Part shown: positions 25,909 through 34,379 of the stretch, piece after piece
How the letters are laid out: every line of letters begins with the position of its first letter
Numbering within the stretch: position 1 is the first letter of the stretch
NCBI GenBank assembly: GCA_014649575.1
Contig: BMTH01000003.1
Coordinates: 186,001-250,000 of the forward strand
Source: Streptomyces griseoincarnatus
GTDB lineage: Bacteria > Actinomycetota > Actinomycetes > Streptomycetales > Streptomycetaceae
DNA length: 64,000 nucleotides
Reading direction: 5' to 3'
Program-made: the position numbers and the translations under genes
The notes under the pieces: generated by a model
Databases searched by the model: none
What the model saw: the letters and a program-made list of their open reading frames with translations, nothing else
What the model was told of the DNA's origin: nothing

Positions 25909-27609
25909 GTGGCGGAACGGAGCACAGCTGCCGTCGACGTGGCAGACAACAGCGGCGAGCAGTCGCTGACCGCGGAGGCGGACCAGTCCACGGCCGACGG
26001 GGTGGCCAAGAACCGGGAGCAGGACACGGACAACGACGAGGCACAGGAGAGCACCGGGACCGAGGGCCCCGCGACGACCTCGCCACCGGAGCTGCACAGC
26101 GGCCACAAGCTGGCCGGACGTTACCGCCTCGAGGAGTGCGTCACCCGTCTGGACGGGTTCAGCAGTTGGCGTGCCGTGGACGAGAAGCTCCGCCGTGCCG
26201 TCGGCGTGCACGTCCTGCCCGCGGACCACTCGCGCGCCCGGTCCGTGCTGGCGGCGGCCCGCTCGTCGGCCCTGCTGGGCGACCCGCGCTTCGTCCAGGT
26301 CCTCGACGCCGTCGAGGAGAACGACCTGGTCTACGTCGTCCACGAATGGCTGCCCGACGCCACCGAGCTGACCACCCTTCTCGCCTCCGGTCCGCTGGAG
26401 GTGTACGACGCCTACCAGATGGTCAGTCAGGTCTCGAGCGCCATGGCGGCGGCCCACCGTGAGGGCCTCGCCCATCTCCGTCTCAACCCCAATGCCGTCC
26501 TGCGCACCTCGACCGGCCAATGGCGTATCCGCGGTCTCGCCGTCAACGCGGCGCTGCGCGGGGCCAGCTCGGACACCCCGCAGCGCACGGACACCGAGTC
26601 GATCGGCGCCCTGCTGTACGCGGCGCTGACCCAGCGCTGGCCGTACGAGAACGACGCCTACGGCATGTCAGGTCTGCCGAAGGACATCGGTCTGATCCCG
26701 CCCGACCAGGTCCGGGCCGGCGTCCACCGCGGCCTGTCCGAACTGGCCATGCGCGCCCTCGCCAACGACGGCGCCACCGCCTCCCGTCACGAGTCACCGT
26801 GCACCACGCCCGAGGAGCTGGTGAAGGCGATCGGCGAGATGCCCCGCATCCGTCCGCCGGAGCCCGCCTTCACCACCCCGCCGGACTACCAGCGCACCAC
26901 GTACCAGCAAGGCTCCTACGGTCGCCCCGCCGCCTCTCCCCGCGTCACCCAGCCGACGCCGGTGCCGCCTCCTCCGCTGCAGAGCCGCACCGGCAAGGCC
27001 CTGAAGTGGGCGGTCTCGGCGCTGCTGATCGCCGCGCTGGGACTGGGCAGTTGGCAGCTCGCGGACGCCCTCATGGATCAGGGCGGCACGAGCGACGACA
27101 CCACCAACACCCAGACGACGGACGGCGACGAGAAGAACGACCCGAAGCCGGTGCGCGGCAAGCCGATCGCCATCTCGGAGCTGCACGACTTCGACCCGTT
27201 CGGCCAGGACGGGTCCGAGTACCCGGAGAACCTGCCCAAGATCCTGGACGGCGATCCGGCGAGCTACTGGCAGACCAGCTACTACGCGAGCTCCGACTTC
27301 GGCCGGCTGAAGCCGGGCGTGGGCGTCGTCGTCGACCTCGGCAGGAGCCAGGACGTCGGGAAGGTCGACGTCACCTTCGTCGGCAGCACGTCCGTCGAAC
27401 TCCGTGCCGCGCCCGGGGACGCGCAGTCCCGCCCGACCTCCTTCGACTCGTACGACAAGGTCACCGAAGGGTCGGGCAGCACGGTCTCCCTCGCGCCCAA
27501 GGACACGGTGAAGACCCGCTACCTCCTGGTCTGGCTGACCGAGCTCCCCATGCAGACCGACGTCGGGCAGTGGCGTGGCCGGATCGCGGACATCAAGGTG
27601 ACCAGCTGA
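25909..27609 (+). CDS. Membrane pseudokinase (MviN C-terminal part equivalent)
   Basis: A 566-residue protein: a disordered acidic N-terminus, a kinase-like domain (about 65-290), a Pro-rich linker, one membrane helix at about 364-386 and an extracellular beta-rich domain with LDGDPASYWQTSYY typical of discoidin/galactose-binding-like folds. Catalytic residues are lost: the VAIK lysine region reads AVGVHVLPAD, HRD is replaced by HLRLNPNAV, and DFG by RGL. It matches the part fused to MurJ in mycobacterial MviN, which recruits FhaA when phosphorylated. The GTG at 25909 has AGGGA upstream; ATG 25888 and GTG 25804 are alternatives. Confidence 0.85.
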   Translation: MAERSTAAVDVADNSGEQSLTAEADQSTADGVAKNREQDTDNDEAQESTGTEGPATTSPPELHSGHKLAGRYRLEECVTRLDGFSSWRAVDEKLRRAVGVHVLPADHSRARSVLAAARSSALLGDPRFVQVLDAVEENDLVYVVHEWLPDATELTTLLASGPLEVYDAYQMVSQVSSAMAAAHREGLAHLRLNPNAVLRTSTGQWRIRGLAVNAALRGASSDTPQRTDTESIGALLYAALTQRWPYENDAYGMSGLPKDIGLIPPDQVRAGVHRGLSELAMRALANDGATASRHESPCTTPEELVKAIGEMPRIRPPEPAFTTPPDYQRTTYQQGSYGRPAASPRVTQPTPVPPPPLQSRTGKALKWAVSALLIAALGLGSWQLADALMDQGGTSDDTTNTQTTDGDEKNDPKPVRGKPIAISELHDFDPFGQDGSEYPENLPKILDGDPASYWQTSYYASSDFGRLKPGVGVVVDLGRSQDVGKVDVTFVGSTSVELRAAPGDAQSRPTSFDSYDKVTEGSGSTVSLAPKDTVKTRYLLVWLTELPMQTDVGQWRGRIADIKVTS

Positions 27610-27637
27610 GGCCGGTTGCGTCGAGGGAGGGGGTCCG

Positions 27638-28366
27638 ATGGCGGACGGCGCCGCATACGACGGAGTGAGCGACCAGGATCTGCTCACCCGGCATGTCGAG
27701 GGCGACGCCGATGCCTTCGGTGAGATCGTGCGGCGGCACCGCGACCGGCTCTGGGCCGTGGCCCTCCGGACGCTGGGGGACCGAGAGGAAGCCGCTGACG
27801 CCGTCCAGGACGCCCTCGTCTCCGCCTACCGGGCCGCCCACACCTTCCGCGGCCAGTCGGCCGTCACGACGTGGCTGCACCGCATCACGGTGAACGCCTG
27901 CCTGGACCGCGCCCGCAAGGCAGCCTCCCGGAAGACCGCGCCGGTCGACGACACAGAGCGTCTGGAGCAGCTGCTCGAGCCGCACGAGTCGGCCTCGGCC
28001 CCCGCGGAACGCAACGATCTGCACCGGCAGCTGATCGAGGCGATGGGCACCCTCCCGCCCGACCAGCGGGCCGCACTCGTCCTCGTGGACATGCAGGGCT
28101 ACCCGGTCGCCGAGGCGGCCCGCATCCTCGACGTGCCCACCGGCACGGTCAAGAGCCGGTGTGCCCGGGGCCGTGCGAGACTCCTGCCCCTGCTCACCCA
28201 CCTGCGCCCGGGAGGCACTGGTGACGAGGAGCACAGAGGCGCGGGACGGAACCGGAAAGGGGGGACATCCGTCCCACCCGCAGCGGGTCCACGGCGACGA
28301 CCGGACCCACCCGACACAGGATCGAACGACCCGGCTGCAGTGAAGGGCGGAGGTGGGCGAGCGTGA
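27638..28366 (+). CDS. sigM: ECF sigma factor SigM
   Basis: A 242-residue extracytoplasmic-function sigma factor. Region 2 starts DAFGEIVRRHRDRLWAVALR and includes DAVQDALVSAYRAAHTF; region 4 ends with the helix-turn-helix YPVAEAARILDVPTGTVKSRCARGRARLL. The C-terminal 50 residues are an unusual basic, Pro/Gly-rich tail. The stop overlaps the next gene's start (GTGA), so sigma factor and anti-sigma factor are translationally coupled. Its place behind the MurJ pseudokinase matches mycobacterial sigM. Confidence 0.92.
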   Translation: MADGAAYDGVSDQDLLTRHVEGDADAFGEIVRRHRDRLWAVALRTLGDREEAADAVQDALVSAYRAAHTFRGQSAVTTWLHRITVNACLDRARKAASRKTAPVDDTERLEQLLEPHESASAPAERNDLHRQLIEAMGTLPPDQRAALVLVDMQGYPVAEAARILDVPTGTVKSRCARGRARLLPLLTHLRPGGTGDEEHRGAGRNRKGGTSVPPAAGPRRRPDPPDTGSNDPAAVKGGGGRA

Positions 28367-29280
28367 CGTCGACGACCGACAAGGCGGAGCACCCGGACGT
28401 CACGGAGATCTCCGACCTCACCGAAGGTCTCCTCCCGACGGACCGCAGGGACGACATCCGCGAGCATCTGGAACGGTGCGAGCTCTGTGCCGACGTCCAG
28501 GCCTCCCTGGAGGAGATCCGGGGACTGCTCGGCTCGGTTCCGGGCCCGCCGCGGATGCCGGCGGACGTCGCGGGACGCATCGACGCGGCGCTGGCCGCCG
28601 AAGCGCTCCTGCATGCCACGGCACCGGCGACCGACAGTGAGGACGAGAACGCCTCCGTCGGAACAGCGACGGCCGACGGCGGGCCACTGCATGTTTCACG
28701 TGAAACATCGGCGCCCCACTCCGACCGTCCTACGGGCCGCCCTCGCTCCTCGACCACGGGGCCGGGCCGCAAAACGCGGCTACGGGGCAGGAGCCGCCGA
28801 GCCGTCCTGGGGGCTGCATTCGCCGTGGCCGCACTTGGTCTCGGTTCCGTGGTGCTGTCGTCGCTGAACGGTGGCGAAGGCCCGGGCGACGAGCAGCGGA
28901 CGACGACCGCTGCTGACACCTTCTCCGAGGGCAAGCTGGAGAAAAAGGTCGACGATCTGCTCGCACGCAGCCCCCAGCAGGACAAGGGAGCCCGCTCGCC
29001 TCACACCTTCGGCATGGAGTCGGACTCCTCCGAGGCGAACCCCCGGGTGCTGACGAAGCCCGAGATCCCGCACTGCGTCCAGGAGGGCATCGGCCGCAAC
29101 GATGCCGCGCTGGCCACCGAGCAGGGTGTCTATCAGGGCAAGGCCGCTCTGCTGGTCGTGCTGCCCGACGCCTCGGACGCCACGCGGGTGACCGCGTACA
29201 TCGTCGACGCGACCTGCGTGGAGAACACCTCTCCGTCCACCACCGCGAGGGTGTTGCTGGAGCACTCCTACGCGCGCTGA
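28363..29280 (+). CDS. Membrane anti-sigma factor for SigM
   Basis: A 305-residue protein starting at GTG within the GTGA overlap. The zinc anti-sigma motif HLERCELC (His35, Cys39, Cys42) binds the sigma factor; a linker with a parS-encoded VSRET (111-115) follows, then one membrane helix at about 147-166 and an extracytoplasmic domain with two Cys (HCVQEG, ATCVEN). The layout suggests that envelope stress is sensed outside and SigM released inside. The presence of parS in the linker is unusual. Confidence 0.87.
   Translation: MTSTTDKAEHPDVTEISDLTEGLLPTDRRDDIREHLERCELCADVQASLEEIRGLLGSVPGPPRMPADVAGRIDAALAAEALLHATAPATDSEDENASVGTATADGGPLHVSRETSAPHSDRPTGRPRSSTTGPGRKTRLRGRSRRAVLGAAFAVAALGLGSVVLSSLNGGEGPGDEQRTTTAADTFSEGKLEKKVDDLLARSPQQDKGARSPHTFGMESDSSEANPRVLTKPEIPHCVQEGIGRNDAALATEQGVYQGKAALLVVLPDASDATRVTAYIVDATCVENTSPSTTARVLLEHSYAR
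28693..28706. other. parS site 6, inside the anti-SigM gene
   Basis: Perfect GTTTCACGTGAAAC, read in frame as V-S-R-E-T in the disordered linker between the zinc domain and the membrane helix. Confidence 0.95.
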
Positions 29281-29377
29281 CCGCACACGCGTGGTCTTGG
29301 CCCTGCGTGGTATCCCGTACGGTGTGTGGCCCCGGCGTGCCCGCCGGAGCACGGTCCCGTCGTGCCCGGGCACGGCG

Positions 29378-29404
29378 GGAATGCGGGCCCCTTAGGATCC
29401 GTTG
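29378..29404 (+). promoter_or_regulatory. SigR-type promoter of trxBA
   Basis: GGAAT at 29378-29382, 18 bases, GTTG at 29401-29404. This is the known SigR consensus (GGAAT-N18-GTT) for disulfide-stress genes, and trxBA is the classical SigR target in S. coelicolor. Transcription would start near 29410, leaving a leader of about 65 bases before trxB. Confidence 0.85.
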
Positions 29405-29475
29405 GGTGGGGTGAGAGTTCCGAAAGAAGCTCCCACCGGTCGAACGACGCCAGACCAGAGACGAGGAATTCAGCC

Positions 29476-30444
29476 GTGAGCGACGTCCGTAACGTGATCA
29501 TCATCGGCTCGGGGCCCGCCGGCTACACGGCGGCGCTCTACACCGCCCGTGCGTCGCTGAAGCCCCTCGTGTTCGAGGGCGCTGTCACCGCCGGCGGTGC
29601 GCTGATGAACACCACCGAGGTGGAGAACTTCCCCGGTTTCCAGGACGGCATCATGGGCCCGGAGCTCATGGACAACATGCGGGCCCAGGCGGAGCGCTTC
29701 GGCGCCGAGCTCGTTCCGGACGACGTCGTGGCCGTCGATCTGACCGGTGAGATCAAGACCGTCACGGACACCGCCGGCACGGTCCACCAGGCCAAGGCTG
29801 TGATCGTGACGACCGGTTCGCAGCACCGCAAGCTCGGCCTGCCGAACGAGGACGCCCTCTCCGGCCGCGGCGTCTCGTGGTGCGCCACCTGTGACGGCTT
29901 CTTCTTCAAGGACCAGGACATCGCCGTCATCGGCGGCGGTGACACTGCCATGGAGGAGGCGACCTTCCTGTCGCGCTTCGCCAAGTCGGTGACGATCGTC
30001 CACCGGCGTGACACCCTGCGCGCCTCCAAGGCGATGCAGGAGCGCGCCTTCGCCGACCCGAAGATCTCGTTCGTCTGGGACAGCGAGGTCGCTGAGGTCC
30101 TGGGCGACCAGAAGCTCTCGGGGCTGAAGCTGCGCAACGTCAAGACCGGTGAGCTCTCCGACCTGGCGGCGACCGGCCTGTTCATCGCGATCGGCCACGA
30201 CCCGCGGACCGAGCTCTTCAAGGGCCAGCTCGAGCTGGACGAGGAGGGCTACCTGAAGGTCGACGCGCCCTCGACGCGCACCAACATCACGGGCGTCTTC
30301 GCGGCCGGTGACGTGGTGGACCACACCTACCGCCAGGCGATCACCGCGGCCGGTACCGGCTGCTCGGCGGCCCTCGACGCGGAGCGCTTCCTCGCCGCTC
30401 TCGCCGACGAGGACAAGGCCGAGCCCGAGAAGACCACTGTCTGA
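29476..30444 (+). CDS. trxB: Thioredoxin reductase
   Basis: A 322-residue flavoprotein that reduces thioredoxin with NADPH. It shows the FAD motif [16 protein letters not shown] at the N-terminus, the redox CATC in [10 protein letters not shown], and the NADPH motif [12 protein letters not shown], followed by the late FAD motif [14 protein letters not shown]. The GTG at 29476 follows GAGGA; the frame stays open to 29326 but the added residues have no family match. The gene pairs with trxA (36-base gap) under a SigR promoter. Confidence 0.97.
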   Translation: MSDVRNVIIIGSGPAGYTAALYTARASLKPLVFEGAVTAGGALMNTTEVENFPGFQDGIMGPELMDNMRAQAERFGAELVPDDVVAVDLTGEIKTVTDTAGTVHQAKAVIVTTGSQHRKLGLPNEDALSGRGVSWCATCDGFFFKDQDIAVIGGGDTAMEEATFLSRFAKSVTIVHRRDTLRASKAMQERAFADPKISFVWDSEVAEVLGDQKLSGLKLRNVKTGELSDLAATGLFIAIGHDPRTELFKGQLELDEEGYLKVDAPSTRTNITGVFAAGDVVDHTYRQAITAAGTGCSAALDAERFLAALADEDKAEPEKTTV

Positions 30445-30480
30445 CCCCCTCCCCACGCATCAACGATTAAGGAGCCCGCT

Positions 30481-30813
30481 GTGGCCGGCACCCTGAAGAA
30501 CGTGACCGACGACTCCTTCGAGCAGGACGTCCTCAAGAGCGACAAGCCTGTTCTGGTGGACTTCTGGGCCGCCTGGTGCGGTCCGTGCCGCCAGATCGCC
30601 CCGTCCCTCGAGGCCATCGCCGCCGAGTACGGAGACAAGATCGAGGTCGTCAAGCTCAACATCGACGAGAACCCGGGCACGGCCGCCAAGTACGGCGTCA
30701 TGTCCATCCCGACCCTGAACGTCTACCAGGGTGGCGAGGTCGCCAAGACCATCGTCGGTGCCAAGCCGAAGGCCGCGATCGTCCGCGACCTCGAGGACTT
30801 CATCGCCGAGTAG
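30481..30813 (+). CDS. trxA: Thioredoxin
   Basis: A 110-residue thioredoxin with the active site WCGPC (FWAAWCGPCRQIAPS) and the conserved cis-Pro in SIPTLNVY. GTG start with AAGGAG upstream. It reduces protein disulfides and is recycled by TrxB. Its stop is followed by a parS site and a strong terminator. Confidence 0.98.
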   Translation: MAGTLKNVTDDSFEQDVLKSDKPVLVDFWAAWCGPCRQIAPSLEAIAAEYGDKIEVVKLNIDENPGTAAKYGVMSIPTLNVYQGGEVAKTIVGAKPKAAIVRDLEDFIAE

Positions 30814-30842
30814 TACGGTGAGCCGCCTCCACGGTGGTCGAT

Positions 30843-30856
30843 GTTTCACGTGAAAC
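30843..30856. other. parS site 7
   Basis: Perfect GTTTCACGTGAAAC between the convergent trxA and GNAT genes; its last base is also the first base of the following hairpin. Confidence 0.95.
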
Positions 30857-30893
30857 ACGAATGGGCCGACCCTCTTGGGTCGGCCCATTCGTG
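30856..30893. terminator. Bidirectional terminator trxA / GNAT
   Basis: A hairpin with 17-base perfect arms (30856-30872 and 30877-30893) and loop TCTT, between convergent genes and contiguous with parS site 7. Confidence 0.85.
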
Positions 30894-30902
30894 TGAGTGG
30901 AA

Positions 30903-31520
30903 TCAGAGCGGCCGCAGCGCCGGCTCCTTCTGCACGGCCCCCAGCAGACGGTCGAGTGCCATCTCCACATCTTCCTTCCACGAGAGCGTCGACCTCAGCT
31001 CCAGACGCAGCCGGGGGTAGGCGTGGTGCTGGCGGACCGTCTTGAAGCCCACGGCGAGCAGATGGTCCGCGGGAAGCACACAGGCCGGCTCCTTCCAGCG
31101 GGTGTCGCCGAAGGCTTCGATCGCCTTGAACCCTCGCCGCAGCAGATCCTTGGCCACCGTCTGCACCATCACGCGACCGAGTCCCTGTCCCTGATAGTCG
31201 GGCAGGATGAACGCGGTGATCAGCTGAACCGCGTCGGCGGCCACCGGGCTGGTGGGGAACGCCGTGGAGCGCGGCACATAGGCCGGGGGCGCGTAGAGGA
31301 CGTAGCCGACGGGGACCTCGTCCACGTAGACGACGCGTCCGCAAGAGCCCCAGTCGAGCAGGACCGCCGAGATCCAGGACTCCTTCTCCAGCGCCGCGGT
31401 GCCCGCCTTTACGGCTGCTTCGCCGCTGACGGGGTCGAGCTCCCAGAAGACGCACGACCGGCAGCGCTCGGGGAGGTCCGGGAGGTTGTCCAGCGTGAGC
31501 GGTACGAGCCGACGGCCCAT
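30903..31520 (-). CDS. GNAT family N-acetyltransferase
   Basis: A 205-residue protein. It starts MGRRLVPLTLDNLPDLPERC and contains the acetyl-CoA loop LPDYQGQGLGRVMVQTV. An N-terminal Cys pair (RCRSCVFWE) could bind metal. Its position next to parB corresponds to the acetyltransferase-like gene near parB in mycobacteria. Substrate unknown. Confidence 0.82.
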   Translation of the reverse strand: MGRRLVPLTLDNLPDLPERCRSCVFWELDPVSGEAAVKAGTAALEKESWISAVLLDWGSCGRVVYVDEVPVGYVLYAPPAYVPRSTAFPTSPVAADAVQLITAFILPDYQGQGLGRVMVQTVAKDLLRRGFKAIEAFGDTRWKEPACVLPADHLLAVGFKTVRQHHAYPRLRLELRSTLSWKEDVEMALDRLLGAVQKEPALRPL

Positions 31521-31838
31521 GGAGGCTGTTCCTCGCTTCCTTCGCCCGCTGCTACACGGGCGGCGGTCAGAGCACTCCGTTCTCTGAGCAGACTGCCGAT
31601 GAAGCCACTGACGACGCCCACCCCCAGCCCCGCGCTCATCAGTCCGGTGCGGCTCGTCATTCGCATGGCCCCTGCCTAGCTCTCAGACGTGTTGCCGGGT
31701 GGATGCGCCATATACGAACGCATCGTATCCATGAAGCGATTCCCCCGATACCGCCACAAGGCAAAGGGCGGACCGTGTTCCGGTAGGTACCGGAACACGG
31801 TCCGCCCTGACAGGGCTCAGGCCGATCGGAGCGACTCC
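31521..31838. other. Gap between parB and the GNAT gene
   Basis: This 318-base gap holds the parB terminator hairpin (31766-31807) and the leader of the GNAT gene. An 85-codon minus-strand frame (31409-31666) with a hydrophobic start overlaps the GNAT gene; I do not call it. Nothing else is seen. Confidence 0.5.
31766..31807 (-). terminator. Terminator after parB
   Basis: 20-base perfect arms (31766-31785 and 31788-31807) with a 2-base centre, directly downstream of the parB stop on the minus strand. Confidence 0.8.
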
Positions 31839-32939
31839 TCAGGAGTCGGTCTCCGCGGTGTCGTCCTCGTCCACGAGGCTCTTCTGAAGCACCGGGCCCT
31901 CTCCTGGGGCGAGGGAGCCGAGGATGCGTTCCAGGTCCTCCATCGAGGCGAACTCGACGGTGATCTTGCCCTTCTTCTGGCCGAGGTCGACCTTCACCCG
32001 CGTCTCGAAGCGGTCCGAAAGACGCGTCGCCAGTTCGGACAGGGCCGGGGACACCCGGGCGCCTGCCCGCGGCCCCTTGGAGCGCTGAGTCTTCTGCGGC
32101 CGCGAGCCCATCAGGGTCACGATCTCTTCAACGGCTCGCACCGAGAGGCCCTCGGCCACAATGCGGTGGGCCAGCCGGTCCTGCTCCTCGGCGTCCTCGA
32201 CGGAGAGCAGGGCTCGGGCATGCCCGGCGGACAGCACTCCGGCAGCCACCCGGCGCTGCACGGTCGGGGACAGCTTCAGCAAGCGGAGGGTGTTGGACAC
32301 CTGCGGCCGGGACCGGCCGATGCGGTCGGCCAGCTGGTCGTGCGTGCACTTGAAGTCCCTGAGCAGCTGGTCGTAGGCGGCGGCCTCTTCCAGCGGGTTC
32401 AGCTGCGCACGGTGGAGATTCTCCAGCAGCGCGTCCAAGAGGAGCTTTTCGTCGTCAGTGGCGCGCACGATGGCCGGGATGGCGTCGAGGCCGGCCTCGC
32501 GACAGGCACGCCACCGGCGCTCACCCATGATGAGCTCGTAGCGGCCGCCGCCCACCTGTCGGACGACGACGGGCTGGAGCAGACCGACCTCCTTGATGGA
32601 GGTGATGAGCTCGGCCAGAGCGTCCTCGTCGAAGACCTCACGGGGCTGCCGCGGGTTCGGCGTGATGGCGTCGAGGGGGATCTCGGCGAAATGCGCACCC
32701 ATCGGTGCAGCCGGCACCGAAGGGCTCGCCGCTGCAGTGTCTTCCGTTTCACGTGAAACGGAAGCCAGGGTGGCCACCTTGGCGGCAGCCACTCCGCGCT
32801 CATTCGGCAGTACCGGGACCGCTGCGGGCGACGGGGAGGCCGTCCCGCCCAATGCGGCCGGCGGCACCGTCTTCTCTGTCGGGGCAGCGGGGATCAGTGC
32901 TCCGAGCCCACGACCCAGCCCCCTCCGTCGCTCACTCAC
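31839..32939 (-). CDS. parB: Chromosome partitioning protein ParB
   Basis: A 366-residue CTP-dependent clamp that loads at parS. It starts [14 protein letters not shown], which contacts ParA. Next come a disordered linker containing a parS-encoded VSRET (61-65), the NPRQPR motif (95-100), the CTP-binding GERRWRA (139-145), a helix-turn-helix (about 198-225) for parS and a C-terminal dimerisation domain. In Streptomyces, ParB complexes organise the multi-copy chromosome during sporulation. It is 3 bases from overlapping parA, so the two are coupled. Confidence 0.97.
   Translation of the reverse strand: MSERRRGLGRGLGALIPAAPTEKTVPPAALGGTASPSPAAVPVLPNERGVAAAKVATLASVSRETEDTAAASPSVPAAPMGAHFAEIPLDAITPNPRQPREVFDEDALAELITSIKEVGLLQPVVVRQVGGGRYELIMGERRWRACREAGLDAIPAIVRATDDEKLLLDALLENLHRAQLNPLEEAAAYDQLLRDFKCTHDQLADRIGRSRPQVSNTLRLLKLSPTVQRRVAAGVLSAGHARALLSVEDAEEQDRLAHRIVAEGLSVRAVEEIVTLMGSRPQKTQRSKGPRAGARVSPALSELATRLSDRFETRVKVDLGQKKGKITVEFASMEDLERILGSLAPGEGPVLQKSLVDEDDTAETDS
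32746..32759. other. parS site 8, inside parB
   Basis: Perfect GTTTCACGTGAAAC read in frame as V-S-R-E-T (residues 61-65 of ParB), in the disordered linker. Confidence 0.95.
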
Positions 32940-34012
32940 TGCACGCCCTCCACCATGTTCGGATCAGTCTGCTGTGCGCCGATGTGCGCCTGCGACGCGT
33001 CGTACCGGACGCCGACGCCCCTCAGCGCGATCTCGCGTGCCGCCTCGAAGTACGAGAGAGCACCGCTCGACCCAGGATCGTAAGTCAGCACCGTCTGTCC
33101 GTAGCTCGGTGCCTCGGAGATACGGACGGAGCGGGGGATGCTGGTGCGCAGGACCTCGTCGCCGAAGTGGGTACGCACCTCCTCCGCGACCTGGGAGGCG
33201 AGCCGTGTACGGCCGTCGTACATGGTGAGCAGGATCGTCGAGACGTGCAGGGCCGGGTTGAGGTGGCCCCGCACGAGGTCGACGTTGCGCAGCAGTTGCC
33301 CGAGTCCCTCCAGCGCGTAGTACTCGCACTGGATCGGGATGAGCACCTCCTGGCCGGCCACCAGGGCATTGACCGTGAGGAGGCCGAGCGACGGCGGACA
33401 GTCGATGAGGATGTAGTCCAGCGGCTGCTCGTAGGCCTGGATGGCCCGCTGCAGCCGGCTCTCGCGCGCCACCAGCGACACCAGCTCGATCTCCGCACCG
33501 GCGAGATCGATGGTGGCGGGGGCGCAGAAGAGACCCTCGACATCGGGGACGGGCTGGACGACGTCCGACAGGGGCTTGCTCTCCACCAGAACGTCGTAGA
33601 TGGAAGGCACCTCGGCGTGGTGGTCGATCCCCAGGGCGGTGGACGCGTTGCCCTGCGGGTCGAGGTCGATCACCAGAACGCGGGCACCGTGCAGAGCGAG
33701 CGAGGCAGCCAGGTTGACGGTGGTCGTCGTCTTCCCGACGCCGCCCTTCTGGTTGGCGACCACGATGACACGGGTCTGCTCGGGTCGCGGCAGCCCTTCA
33801 CCGGCACGGCCCAGAGCCTCCACCGCCAGTTGGGCAGCGCGACCGATGGGAGTGTCGTCCATCGGAGGCGGTGTTTCACGTGAAACATCCGCCCCCATCG
33901 ATTCGGTACGGGGACCGGGGACCGGATCGGTCATCGGTCCCGCGATGTTGGCGTCGGACCGCAAGGATTCACTCTCCTCGACTTCAGGCTCGCAATGAAC
34001 AGAGCCTCCCAT
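32936..34012 (-). CDS. parA: Chromosome partitioning ATPase ParA
   Basis: A 358-residue ParA from the ATG at 34012. The deviant Walker A KGGVGKT falls at about 89-95, followed by [14 protein letters not shown] and [13 protein letters not shown]. ParA forms filaments and moves ParB complexes. The N-terminal ~85 residues are disordered and carry a parS-encoded VSRET. The frame is open to 34447; ATGs at 34075, 33934 and 33898 are also possible and no start has a strong ribosome binding site, so the N-terminus is uncertain. The end overlaps the parB start by 4 bases. Confidence 0.95.
   Translation of the reverse strand: MGGSVHCEPEVEESESLRSDANIAGPMTDPVPGPRTESMGADVSRETPPPMDDTPIGRAAQLAVEALGRAGEGLPRPEQTRVIVVANQKGGVGKTTTTVNLAASLALHGARVLVIDLDPQGNASTALGIDHHAEVPSIYDVLVESKPLSDVVQPVPDVEGLFCAPATIDLAGAEIELVSLVARESRLQRAIQAYEQPLDYILIDCPPSLGLLTVNALVAGQEVLIPIQCEYYALEGLGQLLRNVDLVRGHLNPALHVSTILLTMYDGRTRLASQVAEEVRTHFGDEVLRTSIPRSVRISEAPSYGQTVLTYDPGSSGALSYFEAAREIALRGVGVRYDASQAHIGAQQTDPNMVEGVQ
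33873..33886. other. parS site 9, inside parA
   Basis: Perfect GTTTCACGTGAAAC read in frame as V-S-R-E-T in the ParA N-terminal extension, unless translation starts at 33898 or earlier downstream. Confidence 0.95.
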
Positions 34013-34379
34013 GCCTTCGGGGTCGCGAACCAGTGAGGCCTGACGTTCTGTGGAGAAATCCACCTCTGTGGACATCTCCGTGCCCCGCAAGGGCGGAGGT
34101 GACTCGCGTGGAGCGGAGCTCTCGCCGAGGGAGCCCAGAGGCTTCCGTTCACGAGGTTCGGCCGCAGCGCGGCCCCGACTGATGATGCCGTGCAGCAGTG
34201 AGCGACGTTTCACGTGAAACACGATGCACAGCGGCGGAGGCGGCGCTGCCGCGACACTCCGGCATGTGTGGGTGAGGCAGCTTGTGTGGAGTACGCCCGG
34301 CCCCGAGGACCGGGCAGGTCGTCCCGACGGGCGTCTCCGCCCTACGGGACCCCTCGCTCTCCACGACGAAGGGATACGG
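34013..34379. other. rsmG-parA intergenic region (parAB promoter region)
   Basis: This 367-base gap must hold the parAB promoters, which in S. coelicolor are two, one of them developmentally induced. It contains parS site 10 at 34207-34220. The parA frame stays open through it, so part may be coding if an upstream start is used. I see no clear terminator or further gene. Confidence 0.5.
34207..34220. other. parS site 10
   Basis: Perfect GTTTCACGTGAAAC upstream of parA, well placed for ParB autoregulation of parAB. Confidence 0.95.

Noticed and set aside
31409..31666. 85-codon minus-strand frame with a hydrophobic, Gly-rich start just before the GNAT gene
   Set aside because: It overlaps the GNAT gene by over 100 bases in another frame, has only AGGGG upstream, and its second half is low-complexity Ser/Arg shadow sequence. 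Ribosome profiling or conservation of the first 40 codons would decide.
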